A model generated the notes under the pieces. It was given only the letters and a program-made list of their open reading frames with translations, searched no databases and had not been told where the DNA came from. The position numbers and the translations under genes are program-made. A DNA stretch of 64,000 bases from Meghimatium bilineatum (taxonomy: Eukaryota; Mollusca; Gastropoda; Stylommatophora; Philomycidae), in contig CM067299.1 of the NCBI GenBank assembly GCA_034231615.1, forward strand, positions 15,599,834 to 15,663,833, written 5' to 3'. Shown here one piece after another: positions 45,621 to 56,835 of this stretch. Each line of letters begins with the position of its first letter. The stretch's first letter is position 1.

Positions 45621-45984
45621 GAAGAGATGCAGGACAGAGGACAATGCAATTTTGTACTTTTGAGGTATACTCTTAAATGACGGGAAATGCTAGATGTGCC
45701 ACCACTACGCATAGGTCGAAGTATTTTACATAAGAAGGATGAGGTAGCCCAGAAGTGCATGCTGTGCTTCTGGCAGGACGTGGTATACCTGGGATACTGG
45801 CAGACTGGAATGACTCCCTTTGGAGACTATACATGCAGCCATAAAACCCTTCCGTCCTTTACACAACCATGCCTTTGAGACAACGGAATACGAGTCAAGG
45901 TTACAACTAAAATTAACGTATAATTCTATCACGGTCATCAATAGGCAAAAGTTTGAGAAATGAATGCAGAAGAAATGTTAGTTA
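45621..45984. other. Unassigned
   Basis: Continues open for 63 codons on + (45687-45878) without a recognisable domain. Confidence 0.35.
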
Positions 45985-46450
45985 TTGGCCAAAGACGGCA
46001 TATAGGACGGATATCATAGATTTCCATGTCTCTCATTTCATTGCAATTTGCTTTAGATCTTCATTGTTTCTGATACCGAAGTGAAACGTTCCCGTGTTTT
46101 AGTTCAACGTAAAGTTTCTTTTGGTCTTCCACGTTTTCTCTTGCCTTTTGTGACAACATCAAAGCTTGACAGGGGAGTCTTTCAGTATGCATTCGTAGTG
46201 CGTGACCGATTTAATTCCAGCGACTCTTTCTAATATAGGTGGATGCATATTCTTGTTTTGATTCTTGTCTGACAACTGTGTTTGATTTGAAGTCTGACCA
46301 ACGTATGTTCAGTAGCCTTTAAAAAAAAATAATTTTCAAGACATTTATTTTCAAAGGTGTTTAGTCTTTGCTCTAATTTTGATGTTGCTTTCCAACTTTC
46401 GCATCCATATGTTAATGTTGGAAGAAGAAAAGTAGTAGGCACATTTCAGT
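45985..46450 (-). mobile_element. LINE C-terminal fragment, related to the CxxCGTK family
   Basis: Minus strand: TYGCESWKATSKLEQRLNTF, ENKCLENYF, then KRGRPKETL and a 3' part TATGCCGTCTTTGGCCAATA corresponding to TATGCCGTCTGCGGCACGAA at 63.29 kb. Confidence 0.65.
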
Positions 46451-46464
46451 CTTTCCAGACGATA

Positions 46465-46735
46465 GTATAAATGACCAAATGGTCGGAGGGTGTCCGACAA
46501 TGTGGAGGGTGCCGCAGTAACCAAACGAACAAATAGTAAAGCAAAATTAATTAAACTGGTTACTAAAAACACTTACCTTGCCTATGAATAAAAAATATAT
46601 ATTTAAAAACATACAATAAAACTACACAGGACAAATCTCAACGTATCGGTCCAAATGGGACCTTCTCAAGAGACAAATAACTAATAAACTCAACAATAAT
46701 AAACAAAATAGATGACAAAAATTTTATCCATCCAT
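46465..46735. repeat. Dispersed repeat P2, fuller copy
   Basis: GTATAAATGACCAAATGGTC, GGAGGGTGTCCGACAATGTG, GTGCCGCAGTAACC, then AACATACAATAAAACTACAC, CTCAACGTATCGGTCCAAAT, GGGACCTTCTCAAGAGACAA. Same order as 63728-64000. Confidence 0.75.
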
Positions 46736-46899
46736 GTTTCTATGTTTGTGTCATAGAGTTTTTATTAACAGCCTAATTGCCACAATATATTAAAACAGTA
46801 TATAGGAGAGGGACGAGAAGAAAGATGGATAGGGGAAGGGCAGTAAGAAGGAATGGAGGGACAACAGAGAAGAAGAAGAACAGGTGGACGAAAGGAAGT

Positions 46900-47935
46900 A
46901 GAAGGTTATTGGAATTATAGCTTGTGGTTGTCGTTATGGAGCTTAAGAGTGCTGAGATTAAGAATCAGTCGTTTCTCTAACGAGAAACGCTGCCGATCAC
47001 CAGAATGGAAGAAGACCAAGCCAGTGATCTGAATGACCTGTTACATCGGTGTTTAACTGTTAAAGTGAGGACCAAAAGGAGAATAGTTATGATTATGTGT
47101 GTCCCACAAGTGTTCAGCAAATCTAGCAGCTAGAAATCTCCCCGTATCGCCGTTGTACAGCAGATTCTAATGTTTGCAAGTAATAACGTAGATGACGTTG
47201 CGAGAGACAGGAAAAATAGCGGTGGTTGTGGAATACAAACTTGGGAAACTAGATGGAGGAGGTAGGAAGGCAAACGGGCTTTTGAGACATTGGCGAAGGC
47301 AGGGGGGGGGGGGTGTCGGTGGGAGGGCCCGCAGGACGGTAGTGAGAGTGCACCAGTGTATCACGTAGGTTTATGTCTCTGTAGAAAGTCACAAGGGGTG
47401 GGGCGAGAAATGTCACTTTAGTCAGGGGGTCAGATGGGAGGATCGAGAAATCATTGAGGAGGATCTTATGGGCTGGGATGTTGTGGGGGTAGAACGTGAG
47501 GATTAGTTTGGGGCGTACGGAAGATGGGCGAGGGGTGCGTGATAGGGCATCAGCACTGGAGATAGGGAGGACACGACTCAGGGCAAAGAGAAGGACATCC
47601 TCCGGGTACAGGCAGCGGCAGAAGAAGTCAAGCATATTATGGGCATGCTGAAGAGAGTCAGAATCATCCTAGCATCCCAGGGTTAAGATCCTTGTGGATT
47701 TTAGGCAAACAATAGAGGGAAGGGTTGCCAAGGTTGGCCTTAGAGATGCGGAGGGAGACAGCAGAATACGGGAGGAGGTTTTGCCGAATGAATCGTTTGA
47801 CAATGCAGCCTACCGTAAGATTATGATCAGGAATAAGGTCCACAGAAAGAGACTCATAGAATGTAGCATCTTCCAGCTGAAGAGAGGCTTCCCGGAAGTA
47901 CAGATCTTGGTGCACACAACGACGACATCACCATT
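46900..47935 (-). mobile_element. Penelope-like element fragment (RT and GIY-YIG endonuclease), broken
   Basis: Old, broken copy of a Penelope-like retroelement, read on the minus strand. From about 47930: ASLQLEDATFYESLSVDLIP and SLYCLPKIHKDLNPG, the RT start typical of the group. At 47635-47250: RPKLILTFYPHNIPAHKILL and INLRDTLVHS, the RT-to-endonuclease linker. At about 47170-47080: LLYNGDTGRFLAARFAEHLW in the GIY-YIG position, then an ITGLVFF-like tail. Middle RT is missing. A handful of breaks separate the parts. A hammerhead-like core lies at its 5' edge in opposite orientation. Confidence 0.85.
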
Positions 47936-47941
47936 GTTTTT

Positions 47942-47972
47942 CCTGATGAAGGTATTTTTAGTAGAAACGTAG
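47942..47972 (+). ncRNA. Hammerhead-ribozyme-like core next to the Penelope fragment
   Basis: CTGATGA, then AGGTATTTTTAGTA, then GAAACGTAGTC. Both conserved boxes of the hammerhead core are exact; helix II is short and imperfect. Penelope-like elements are known to carry such motifs in their terminal repeats. Confidence 0.45.
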
Positions 47973-48129
47973 TCTGTCACTGTGTCTCGTTGTTAGGTTG
48001 TTTTATGACTTAATATGGTAACATTTATATCTGATTTTGTTCATTTTGTTAAGTGACACATTAACACAATACTATTGCATTATCAATATCAGACGTTACT
48101 TGCGTTAACACACAATAAACTTACTCGGG

Positions 48130-48203
48130 AGCATTTCAAATATGGAATATTTTGGGGCTCCGCGGCATGGACGCGCGACAACAGAAAGTTTAAGAACCGC
48201 TGG
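48130..48203. mobile_element. hAT-like right end
   Basis: GGGGCTCCGCGGCATGGACG then AGAAAGTTTAAGAACCGCTG, the usual hAT 'AAAGTTTGAGAACCACTG' terminus. The left end was not found. Confidence 0.45.
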
Positions 48204-48875
48204 TATAGTGAGTTTCTTGTTTTCGTTGTATCTATAACTTAACTTATTACTCCATATGAGTGATTAAATATCGCTTCCAAATATGTCAATGTTTATGTTC
48301 TTTTAATTTTCATATGTATAACCTGTATTCCGGACCCTAGATAAGGGAGGGGGCTTGGGGTGTTCAACTACCTCCTTAGCAAATCGGAACATGGCTTTTA
48401 GCACTAGGAATTTAATTAAAAGATTGGTTAACCCCCCCCCCCTAGCGATTTTTAACTAAAAGCTCTTAAATTTCCAGTCATATAGTGAAATGAACAACAC
48501 ACGATATCGTACAAATGAGTTTTTTAAGGTAAAATCCCATCCTTAAGGTAATCATACCTATGGTACTGCTTGTATGTGAGATAATATCTGGGTTCATTAC
48601 AGATTAATGTGTCCACACACATTCCAACTTTTTAAATATTAGGCTTGATTTCATACAGCTTCCATGACGCGGAGATAAAAAAAATACACAGCGTCCGCTA
48701 AAAATCAAAGAAACCTGTCGCAAGTGCCAGAGTTGTGCCTTGATGTTGACGTCTGTTTCGACGGCATTAGACTCGAAACACCATGGAGTCGGACGGCTGC
48801 CGGAACAGAGGGCGGAGAACTTATGGGAATGCCCCACGTGCTGTGAGGCCAGTTTCTAATCAATAATCAAGGCAC
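48204..48875. other. Unassigned, with D1 repeat at 48330-48465
   Basis: GGCTTTTAGCACTAGGAATT then a C-run at 48432-48441. The rest shows nothing I recognise. Confidence 0.4.
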
Positions 48876-48879
48876 GCGA

Positions 48880-49100
48880 TGAGAACACTAAATCTTGAAC
48901 ATTTAGTAACTAATACCAGAAAGATCATAGGGGGAAGAGATAGAGGAAGAAAAAGAGAGAAGTTATTGGATGGGTTGTCACTGTGGTGCAAAAGAATTTT
49001 ACCAACTGAAATTATTATAACACAAGAGACAGAGAGTTATGGAGCAATATGATTACCTACGCGACTCGGCATGATACTTGATTAATTGATTGATTGATAT
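48880..49100 (+). mobile_element. LINE 3' end, family L2, with TTGA tail
   Basis: RTLNLEHLVTNTRKIIGGRD, RGRKREKLLDGLSLWCKRIL then TQETES after a frame change. It is followed by TTGATTAATTGATTGATTGA, a simple-sequence 3' tail. Confidence 0.75.
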
Positions 49101-49636
49101 AGAATGTGACAAAGAAAGAAAAGTATATTATTGTATTACTTATCCAATCCTCGGAGTTGCGAGCTTTCATTCTTTCTTCCATGTACCAGGTGCTAGTTGG
49201 GTATATTACTATATTATGTGTGTGGCACCCATTTGTTTACAATATGTCGTTTCCTGATGTAAGGACTTTTCCAGCAAAAAAAAAAATAACAACTGTAAAC
49301 ACAAATAAACTAAATACGTTTGAAAAATGAATATCCTATTTAGAACATTTAGTAGAAGTGAAATTATACAAAAGAAATACACGTTTTTCCAAATGAGCAC
49401 AAATGACTATTTCCACATTTGTATTTACGAGAAAATTATTTTTACAAAAATTAATAGATGTAGAATGTCACATAAATAATGTATCCTCTTAAATGATTCA
49501 ACATTCCACAAATACAATTAGTGTTTTACAGAGAAACAGCTCTTAATTAAAACAGTGAACACATACGATCTAATATGAAGTTGATAAAAAAAAAAAAAAC
49601 CGGATTTCTTCTTCTTACAATCATCATGTGTAAAGG
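49101..49636. other. Unassigned
   Basis: AT-rich; A-run at 49588-49599. Nothing recognised. Confidence 0.4.
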
Positions 49637-49955
49637 AATTTAACCTTTAGGCTGTGACGTATTCCTAGATTCGTGGGGCGGGAATTCGTCATATTAGCTT
49701 TCCTGTGACTCTGTACTGATGAATTGGGGCATAGCAACGTGGGTGAATGGAGACGCCTATCGATCCTAGTTACGTACTGACGCCGGGGACTATAAGCGCC
49801 TATAGAGCCCCCGCCATTCTAAGCTCAACAAACAACACACAAAAAGCACCATGGGAAAATTATTACGCGATCTGCGATTTTTGATGCATTCAATGGAAAC
49901 CTATGCTCGCAAAATTCGGACGTATTTTACAGGTCGGAATTATTTTGTTCCATAA
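49637..49955 (+). promoter_or_regulatory. Promoter-like segment with a 34-codon ORF in strong Kozak context
   Basis: TTTAACCTTTAGGCTGTGAC at the start resembles the piggyBac-like end at 10750 (TTAACCCCTTAGCTGCGG). Then a locally GC-rich stretch, ACTATAAGCGCC (TATA-like, about 49790), and CACCATGG with ATG at 49851. The ORF runs MGKLLRDLRFLMHSMETYAR then KIRTYFTGRNYFVP to TAA at 49953. It could be the 5' end of a truncated transposon or of a spliced gene; no downstream exon was found. Protein not recognised. Confidence 0.35.
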
Positions 49956-49964
49956 GTACATAAA

Positions 49965-50295
49965 CTTATAGGCTGTTCATAAATTATCTCAATAAATGGA
50001 AAAGGTAGAGGGTGGGGGCGGGGGATGGAGTCTGAAAAAGTTTGGTAATTGTTGACAAGGGGTTTTGGTTAAAGTTAACGTGAACAACACCAATTTAATA
50101 CTCACTAAATTGTTGAAATTTGAAAAATTAAATGCATTCAAATCAGAAAAATTATGTCTTTTGTTTCGCACTTTTCAGCTACAACATCTGTAGCTGGGAA
50201 AATAATTTTTTAGCATAATTAAGCAGTGCGAATCCTTGAATTCATGACAAGTTGATGACAAAATAGTTTGGATGTAATTTATAGACATCCCCTTA
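49965..50295. mobile_element. MITE related to 23020-23410
   Basis: Left ATAGGCTGTTCATAAATTAT; right ATGTAATTTATAGACATCCC. Inner GTTGACAAGGGG and a second TTGATGACAA as in the 23-kb copy. Confidence 0.65.
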
Positions 50296-50619
50296 TTAAT
50301 ATTTCTTGGAATACGAAATTGTAAAAGTTGTTCGAAAATTTCACTCGTAAATTTGTATTGAAATGTGGATTTGTAGTAAAATTCGGTAATGGGATGTTGG
50401 AAAAGAGGAGGGAGGTAAAAATAATTTTTAAAATAGTTTCTTCATTTTGTGGGATGTTAATTACGTTTATGGAGAAACTAGTAATTGAGGGGAGGGAGAG
50501 GGGTTGCACCCAAATTTTGACTTCCTTACCGGGCTTCCTAGTTCTCAATGTTCTGAGTACCTTACATACGGGGCTTGCGCTGAATGCTACTGAGATGTAG
50601 TTTGTGTATGGGGGCTTGC

Positions 50620-50950
50620 ACTGGAGGCTACTGTGCTATGGTTTTGGAGAAGAATGTTGAAAATACCATTTACGGCAAGTAAAATTAATGTACAAGTTCC
50701 CAGAAATGATTGTATAAATAGACAAAAATAAAGCAAATATTAAAGATATAGAGTTAATATTTATAGAGCATGTCATGAGACGAGATAAGTCAAACTTGTA
50801 GTAACTACTGGAAATAACTAGGAGAGATGGGACAGAAAAAAAGGAAAACTGTGAGATGTGGTTGTCATCATTACATGGATAAATTCACCAGATGAACACA
50901 AGAACACAAGAGACAGAGAGTTTCAGAAAAACAAGATCGCCTACTCCACT
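50620..50950 (+). mobile_element. LINE C-terminal fragment, family L2
   Basis: TVLWFWRRMLKIPFTASKIN, then HVMRRDKS, LVTTGN, RDGTEKKENCEMWLSSLHG-like pieces and TQEHKRQRVSEKQDRLL. Several frame changes. Confidence 0.65.
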
Positions 50951-50969
50951 AGGAAATAAAACGTAACTG

Positions 50970-51055
50970 GTTGTTTGATATGAACTTGCACTATCACATG
51001 AAATATGAACTTGCACTATCACATGAAATATGAACATGCACATATCACTTGAAAT
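50970..51055. repeat. 24-25-bp repeat, 3 copies
   Basis: ATGAACTTGCACTATCACAT then GAAAT, three times. Confidence 0.85.
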
Positions 51056-51059
51056 GTAT

Positions 51060-51930
51060 CTTTGTAAATATTTCAAAGTCGTGTTGAATCCATTTCTGAA
51101 CATTCAATTATCTGACAGAAGATCGTGCCGATGCATAATCTGAATGGAAAATAGACGACGAACTACAAATAGAAAAGAATGACATTACACAGCTTGCCTT
51201 TTCCGTACGTAGTCAAAGAGGCTACAGTAGTTTTCGTGTTAAGGCAAGAAACGTACCGACATGAAAAAACATTAGTACGGATGATTTAGAGACATGCAAA
51301 CAGACAAGTACCATCGAGTGTGATGATGATGATATGATGATGATAATGATGGTAATGGTGATGTTTATTATTACGATGAAGTGATCCCTTTAACAGTAAG
51401 CAGGTGACTCTTAACAGGACATAGCCTTTCTGACAAAAGCAGAGTAACCGAGGCGACACCCGATCTCGTAAAAGGTTGTTTGTCTCAAAGGCATGGCTGT
51501 GTTGTGGTGGGGGGAGGAGGGGGGTATGAATGCTTTCTTAGTTCCCGAAAGAAGGCAATCAGTGCGGCAAAACAGGATCATCATGTCCTGATAGGAACTT
51601 AGTAAATAGTTCTGGGTCAACTAGTACATCACTCGCTGTCGGATCTGTTAACACATCCGCAGTAATCGTACATCCAGCATTCTCCGTCTCCTTGACGTCT
51701 ACCGCAAAAGAACACTGGTGCAGTGTCCGCTAGCTTGCATCTCTTTAACATCCATTAGAACTATTTGACAAAAGAAAAAACAAGTAAGAAATTGAGACTA
51801 GACATGGTGTTGCAGTGATGATTTTTTCATAGGTGACAGGTTGTCAATCTATCCCCCAATATTCCCTAGTCACCTCTTACGACATGATTTGAAAGAAGAT
51901 GGTGGCATATTCTTTGCATTCTGAACTAGA
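51060..51930. other. Unassigned
   Basis: TGATGATGATATGATGATGA simple sequence near 51321. At 51865-51890 CCTAGTCACCTCTTACGACA resembles the S1 block GTAGTCGCTTTTTACGACAT at 35711. Otherwise nothing. Confidence 0.4.
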
Positions 51931-51935
51931 TTCTA

Positions 51936-52260
51936 CGCCCCGGTTGCCACAAGATGACGCTGAAAGGCAACATAGGGTTTAGCGGATAAATAGACAGTTG
52001 CCACAAGGTATCGCCTCTGACGTTGAAAGGCAACAAAGGATTTAGCGAATAGATATACAGTTTCCACAAGGTATCGCCTCTGACGTTGAAAGGCAACAAA
52101 GGGTTTAGCGAATAGATATACAGTTGCCACAAGGTATCGCCTCTGACGTTGAAAGGCAACAAAGGATTTAGCGAATAGATATACAGTTGCCACAAGGTAT
52201 CGCCTCTGACGTTGAAAGGCAACAAAGGATTTAGCGAATAGATATACAGTTGCCATAAGG
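51936..52260. repeat. 63-bp minisatellite, 5 copies
   Basis: Unit GTTGCCACAAGGTATCGCCT, CTGACGTTGAAAGGCAACAA, AGGATTTAGCGAATAGATAT, ACA. Being 21 codons it leaves open frames on the minus strand (YIYSLNPLLPFNVRGDTLW). Not a gene. Confidence 0.9.
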
Positions 52261-52344
52261 GTGGAATATAGTGAACTTGACTACAAAAGAATATCCACCG
52301 AGTTCCATCGAGTATCATCCATTACCTTCTATAGTATAAGACAT

Positions 52345-52500
52345 GTTGGCTAGTGAGAAATCCAGCATTCTAAGCTGACTAATTTGATTATTCCCTTGAT
52401 TTTCATTGGCTGTCAAAGAATGTTTAATTATAGTGACCAATGAAAATCACAAGAAAAGTAAAATATTATTAAGAAGGCTTGATTTCCTATAACCCATTAG
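52345..52500. mobile_element. Hairpin MITE
   Basis: GAAATCCAGCATTCTAAGCT and, inverted, AAGAAGGCTTGATTTCC; inside, TTGATTTTCATTGGC and TGACCAATGAAAATCAC are also inverted. It folds almost end to end. Confidence 0.55.
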
Positions 52501-52954
52501 GTATTATATTGTAATCGATCTTCAATCAAAATTATTATGACAATGATTCTATGAGCGTCATAAACAAATGAATACGTCAGAAAAACATTGAACATGTAAG
52601 CAAGTGTCCAGGAGACATATATATAAGGAGTCGAGTTAGTTTAGCGTTAAGTTCAGAAGTCGCTGCGACTGGATAATCAGACCCGCGACCTAGACTAGTT
52701 TTTTATCGTTAAAAGACCAAGTTAGTTTAATGGCTGTGGTTGAACGAAGAATACATACCTCAGCAGGAGAGAAATCTTTTTTATTTGACAAAAAAAAGTG
52801 TTACGTCACTCGTCCGCCAACCAGCAGATCTAAGTTCAGAGCTCACTCGTTATTCATGGCTTGAATGTTTAAAAAATACGACCGTCATTGATCTACTCAC
52901 AAAGAAGTAGGGTACCAGGATACATGCATGCTTTGGAAAGATCGTGGCTCTTTA

Positions 52955-53180
52955 CAGTACAGACCTTCTAGCTGAAGTAATGAGGCTTTCAATCTGTACG
53001 TTTCTGATTATTGTCACGATTTTCATTGGTTACTATTTATATACTTGGAGTAGCCTTGGATATTTTTGACATGTGATTCCAAGTATATACATATTTGCCA
53101 ACGGAAAACACGGGAATAATCAAGAAAAGGAACGAATGAAGGACTCCTTAATTGAGCTAGAAAGTCTGTACCGCCGAGAG
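52955..53180. mobile_element. Hairpin MITE related to 52345-52500
   Basis: GTACAGACCTTCTAGCTGAA left and TTGAGCTAGAAAGTCTGTAC right. The inner CGATTTTCATTGGTTAC matches the inner word of the other MITE. Confidence 0.6.
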
Positions 53181-53365
53181 CCACGGGGAAGATCCAGGAA
53201 TAACGTTATTTGCTACTGAGTAAGTATGGTAGGTGACGCTAAAACAGACTATTTCTGGCCAGTCACTGATTAAATATCTGAGCACTTATGGACAAACCGT
53301 GAGCTATGTAATTTTTTTATAGCTTATTTTTTCTTTAAGTTTTTCTATTCTAACCATTATTTTGT
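53181..53365. other. Unassigned
   Basis: Short spacer between MITE and minisatellite; nothing seen. Confidence 0.3.
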
Positions 53366-53369
53366 TTAT

Positions 53370-53515
53370 CGCAGATGGTATTGATGGTTTATCAAAGATG
53401 GTATTGATGGTTTATCACAGATATTATTGATGGTTTATCACAGATGGTATTGATGGTTTATCACAGATGTATTGATGGTTTATCACAGATGGTATTCATG
53501 TTAATGAACATAACA
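53370..53515. repeat. 23-bp minisatellite, 6 copies
   Basis: Unit GATGGTATTGATGGTTTATC plus ACA. Confidence 0.9.
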
Positions 53516-53809
53516 CATTGGCATTGCGTCTTCTTCTTTCGATTTCAGACTTCCACATAAATGACTGATAAAGGTAGAAAGCAACAACATGACTTAGATA
53601 TCTTAGTGCACGAATACAACGAGAAACAGAGGGCAGTAAAAAATCAAAACATTCATCTTTTAATGCAGATATTTATTTGATCTTATCAAATAAATCAAAT
53701 ATATTCCAATGTTATATTTTTTCCGATTTGTATACATTTAATTTGTCAAATTCAAACATTTTAATTAGGGTATAGAAAAAGTGTCATTACTTAACGTTAA
53801 TTTTTGTAA

Positions 53810-53900
53810 AAATCCACTTGTAAACTACTGTCCATTTATAGATTCCCACCTCCCCCGCCCCCCACCAATTTATTGAGGTAATTTATGGACAGTTCCTAAG
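53810..53900. mobile_element. Internally deleted MITE of the CCATAAATT family
   Basis: CTACTGTCCATTTATAGATT ... GAGGTAATTTATGGACAGTT with a C-rich interior. Same ends as the 23.0 and 50.0 kb copies. Confidence 0.55.
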
Positions 53901-54360
53901 TTTAGAGTCTTATGGTAAACAATAATACCGTCTTATAAAATGCGTCCAGACTTTGCGTGCATGTGTTTCTGTTGAATGAATTCCATCCGAATGACCAAAT
54001 TGCCTGTTATTGAGAATAAACGATGTTTCCTCGCAGTTCTAGATTCTCATTATTCTTCCTTTCGCAGAAACAGAAAATTGTCAGTAATTTAGTTTTATCT
54101 TTTCTTACACAAAGCATTTTTTAAAACCATTTTCGGTATAAAATTAATTATCAAATTTATAATTAATGAACGCATACATACAAACTACATACAATCTTAA
54201 ATAATTTATGAATGCAGACACAAAAATAATTACATAAAAAAGCAACATACAATCTTCAATAATTTGTGGATACAGACATACAAATAACTACAACTTCAAT
54301 AGTTCATAAATGCAGACATACAAATAACTACATACAATCTTCACCATTTTCTAGAAGAAT
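53901..54360. other. Unassigned
   Basis: AT-rich; loose repeats of ATGCAGACATACAAATAACT (54230-54340). No gene. Confidence 0.4.
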
Positions 54361-54660
54361 ATGGTAACAGGAGACCGTCTCTTAGAAATGGAAAGAGGGA
54401 CACTTGATAAAACTTCCAAAGGAAATCTGGCTACATGCAATAGCCAGAGGGATGTAACACTAGTGGATCTGACATGGAAAATCCTGAATAGAATAATTTC
54501 TGGACGTCTAAAAGAATCAATAGATGTGGAATTGAGGGAAGAACAGGCAGGATTTCTAGCAAAAATTTCATGAGCAGATCAAACAGCGACACTTAGAATT
54601 ATTATAGATCAATTAATTTCATCTGTATGTAATATTTGTAGACTTGAAAAAGCACGTGAA
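54361..54660 (+). mobile_element. LINE RT N-terminal fragment
   Basis: SKGNLATCNSQRDVTLVDLT, WKILNRIISGRLKESIDVEL, REEQAGFLAKIS, then (after a stop) ADQTATLRIIIDQLISS. This is the RT 'KKGNxxxCxNWRGIxLL...LREEQAGFRxGRSCxDQIxTLR' stretch. Truncated both sides. Confidence 0.8.
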
Positions 54661-55069
54661 AAAGCACATTGTTTTATTTGATGTCCATGCCTCCCAACCG
54701 TATATTGCCATTGGAAATACGCATATTCTGGTCATACATAGTTTGGCTTTGCTGCGTGTACCGTGCCAAAGATTGATCATTTGCACAAGTTTCAATGTTG
54801 TGATTGCAATTTTTCTCTTGATGTCGATATCAGATGAATGTCAGTAAAACAATGAAAATTATAATAAATAATACACACAATATCCTATAAAATAAATGGC
54901 TAAACGATTTAAGTGGTACACAATTTTATCTATTTGGGAAACAACATTGACAAAGAGTGAGGAACAGACCAGGATGTTGACAAAAGAGCTAATACGGCCA
55001 GGTTTGTTTTAATATAATTACGAGCCAGCCAGTAGATTCGATGAACAGTCGTGGAAAGTAGTAACACAA

Positions 55070-55240
55070 ATACGAAAATACATATTGCAAATAAGTAATT
55101 ATGTGTTACATAAACCTACCATTCATAATAGGAACGTTAGTCGAAATAATTATATTAAATGGAATAACGGCGAATAAGATTGAAGTTTCGATCTAAGATC
55201 TTCGTCAGAGCAAACCAACATATATTAACAATAGTTACTA
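55070..55240 (-). repeat. Dispersed repeat P1 with hammerhead-like core
   Basis: AATACATATTGCAAATAAGT, ATTATGTGTTACATAAACCT and, at 55182-55208 on the minus strand, CTGACGA then A-GATC-TTA-GATC then GAAAC. The same order (ATATTGCAAATAAGTAACTA ... core) occurs inverted at 57481-57640 and again at 63200-63693. Confidence 0.7.
55182..55208 (-). ncRNA. Hammerhead-ribozyme-like core
   Basis: Conserved boxes CTGACGA (CUGANGA) and GAAAC flank a 4-bp helix II GATC/GATC with a TTA loop, which is the hammerhead catalytic layout. Helices I and III are not clear by eye, so activity is unknown. Confidence 0.45.
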
Positions 55241-55445
55241 AATTGTGTTTTATTGACAAATTTATGCACTTTCCTGTGTCTGTTACTTTGTCTTTCAACC
55301 CCCATCAAACACCCATATGGCCATTTAAAAAAATCTCCTTTGCCTCCACTATTTTGTTTAAACATATATGTATATACTTATTTGTGTTTCTCACTTTGTT
55401 GTGTATTTTATAGTATCCTAATCTTATTTCTTCTATCTTCTTTCA

Positions 55446-55447
<2 letters not shown>

Positions 55448-55497
<50 letters not shown>
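55448..55497. repeat. (AT)n microsatellite
   Basis: About 50 bp of AT at the 3' side of the minus-strand LINE. Confidence 0.95.
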
Positions 55498-55500
<3 letters not shown>

Positions 55501-56525
55501 GAGTATCTTTTCTAGGGTTGTTTCACCTAGTGTAAACTGTTTTTCATTTGCTGCATTTATTATCATACTCTGTGTTTTTCTAAGCGTATATTCAAGAATA
55601 TTTCATATGACTTTTCATTTAAGGTATTCATCTTTTTGTCATCTGAATGCAGGTTTGTCCGCAAAATCCACGTATTCTAGCCGTTACATTAATGCCAGCT
55701 GGATTGCAAATCTATTATCTGCTATTGTTGATTTAATAATCCAATCTCTAGCTAGCAAAAAGGGAAATGGTGACAAGAGACAATCTTATCGAACTGCGTT
55801 TCTTATCGTTCATTACTTTGCCTATTTTCTCTATTACGTTTGTGAACTTGGCTGTAACTATATAATGTTTTAATAGCTGTCGTAGCAACTCCCTATCTAA
55901 ATTGTCAAATGCCTTTTGGTAGTTCATAAAACCTACATATACGCAGTGATGAATTCTTTACTAAGCTTTGTTCTTCTATCATACGTAGGGTTGTTATTTG
56001 ATCTGTGCATGATTTGTTCTGTTGAAATCTTGCCTGCTCTTCTGTTTGCTGTTTGTTTATAACATCCTTTAATTTATTTTGAATAATCCTGTTTACTTAT
56101 TTTCCTGAAGCTGATAATATCATTTTACCTATGGAATTTGTACAATATTTAAAATTGTATTTCTTATATAGCTTGACAAGATAACCTTCTTTCTAGCCTG
56201 TTGATAATTCTAGTTGTTCCCATATCTTACCAAGAAGTTTGTACATTAATTCTGTTGAAATCGAGTTATTTGTTTTATGATGCTATCTAGGCCAGCTGCA
56301 TATCCATTATGTGGAAGTCCCATTGCACTTTATATTTCTGCTTTACTTGACCTTTCCTCGTTAACCTGCAGCTCCTTGTCTGCTGACATTATATCTGATG
56401 CAAAATGTTGTTTTCGTTTATTTGAAAGTTCTTCTAATTCTTTCTTCCATCTCTTCATCTGTTTATTGATGTCACTAATAACTATGTCTTTCTTGACTTT
56501 GATGAGAACACTTGGTTGTTTATGT

Positions 56526-56659
56526 CAGTGTTTCCCAACTTTTTTTTAATCATGTCCCACCTAAGACTTTCTACAATTCTGATATCCCCGCCCCTTCCAT
56601 TTCCATGTAACATAAAATTGCCCTCCTGTGTGGCCTGCGCCCCACGTTAGGAAACACTG
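56526..56659. mobile_element. hAT-like MITE with perfect 8-bp target duplication
   Basis: Ends CAGTGTTTCCCAACTTTT and ACGTTAGGAAACACTG; GTTTATGT at 56518-56525 and at 56660-56667. 134 bp, non-coding, inserted in the LINE. Confidence 0.85.
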
Positions 56660-56757
56660 GTTTATGTTGTCCCATAAGTTTTGGTGGTGTTGTACATGTC
56701 ATATTTTCATATATTTTTCATATTTTCTTTTTCTCCAGCTTCTTCCTCTCTTACCAG

Positions 56758-56759
<2 letters not shown>

Positions 56760-56830
<71 letters not shown>
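56760..56830. repeat. (AT)n microsatellite
   Basis: About 70 bp of AT ending in GCGCGAGTGTGTG. Confidence 0.95.

Positions 56831-56835
<5 letters not shown>

Noticed and set aside
44925-45680. Two overlapping open frames of about 240 codons
   Set aside because: Product of a 57-bp repeat (19 codons); open equally on both strands, as expected from unit length.
47694-47972. 92-codon + strand frame
   Set aside because: Opposite strand of the Penelope-like RT fragment.
51926-52318. Minus-strand open frames of 107-130 codons
   Set aside because: Translation of a 63-bp minisatellite.
52610-52660. TATATATAAGGAG as an LTR or gene promoter
   Set aside because: No paired terminal repeat, no retroviral-type coding sequence and no downstream exon were seen; TATA-like words are common in this AT-rich DNA.
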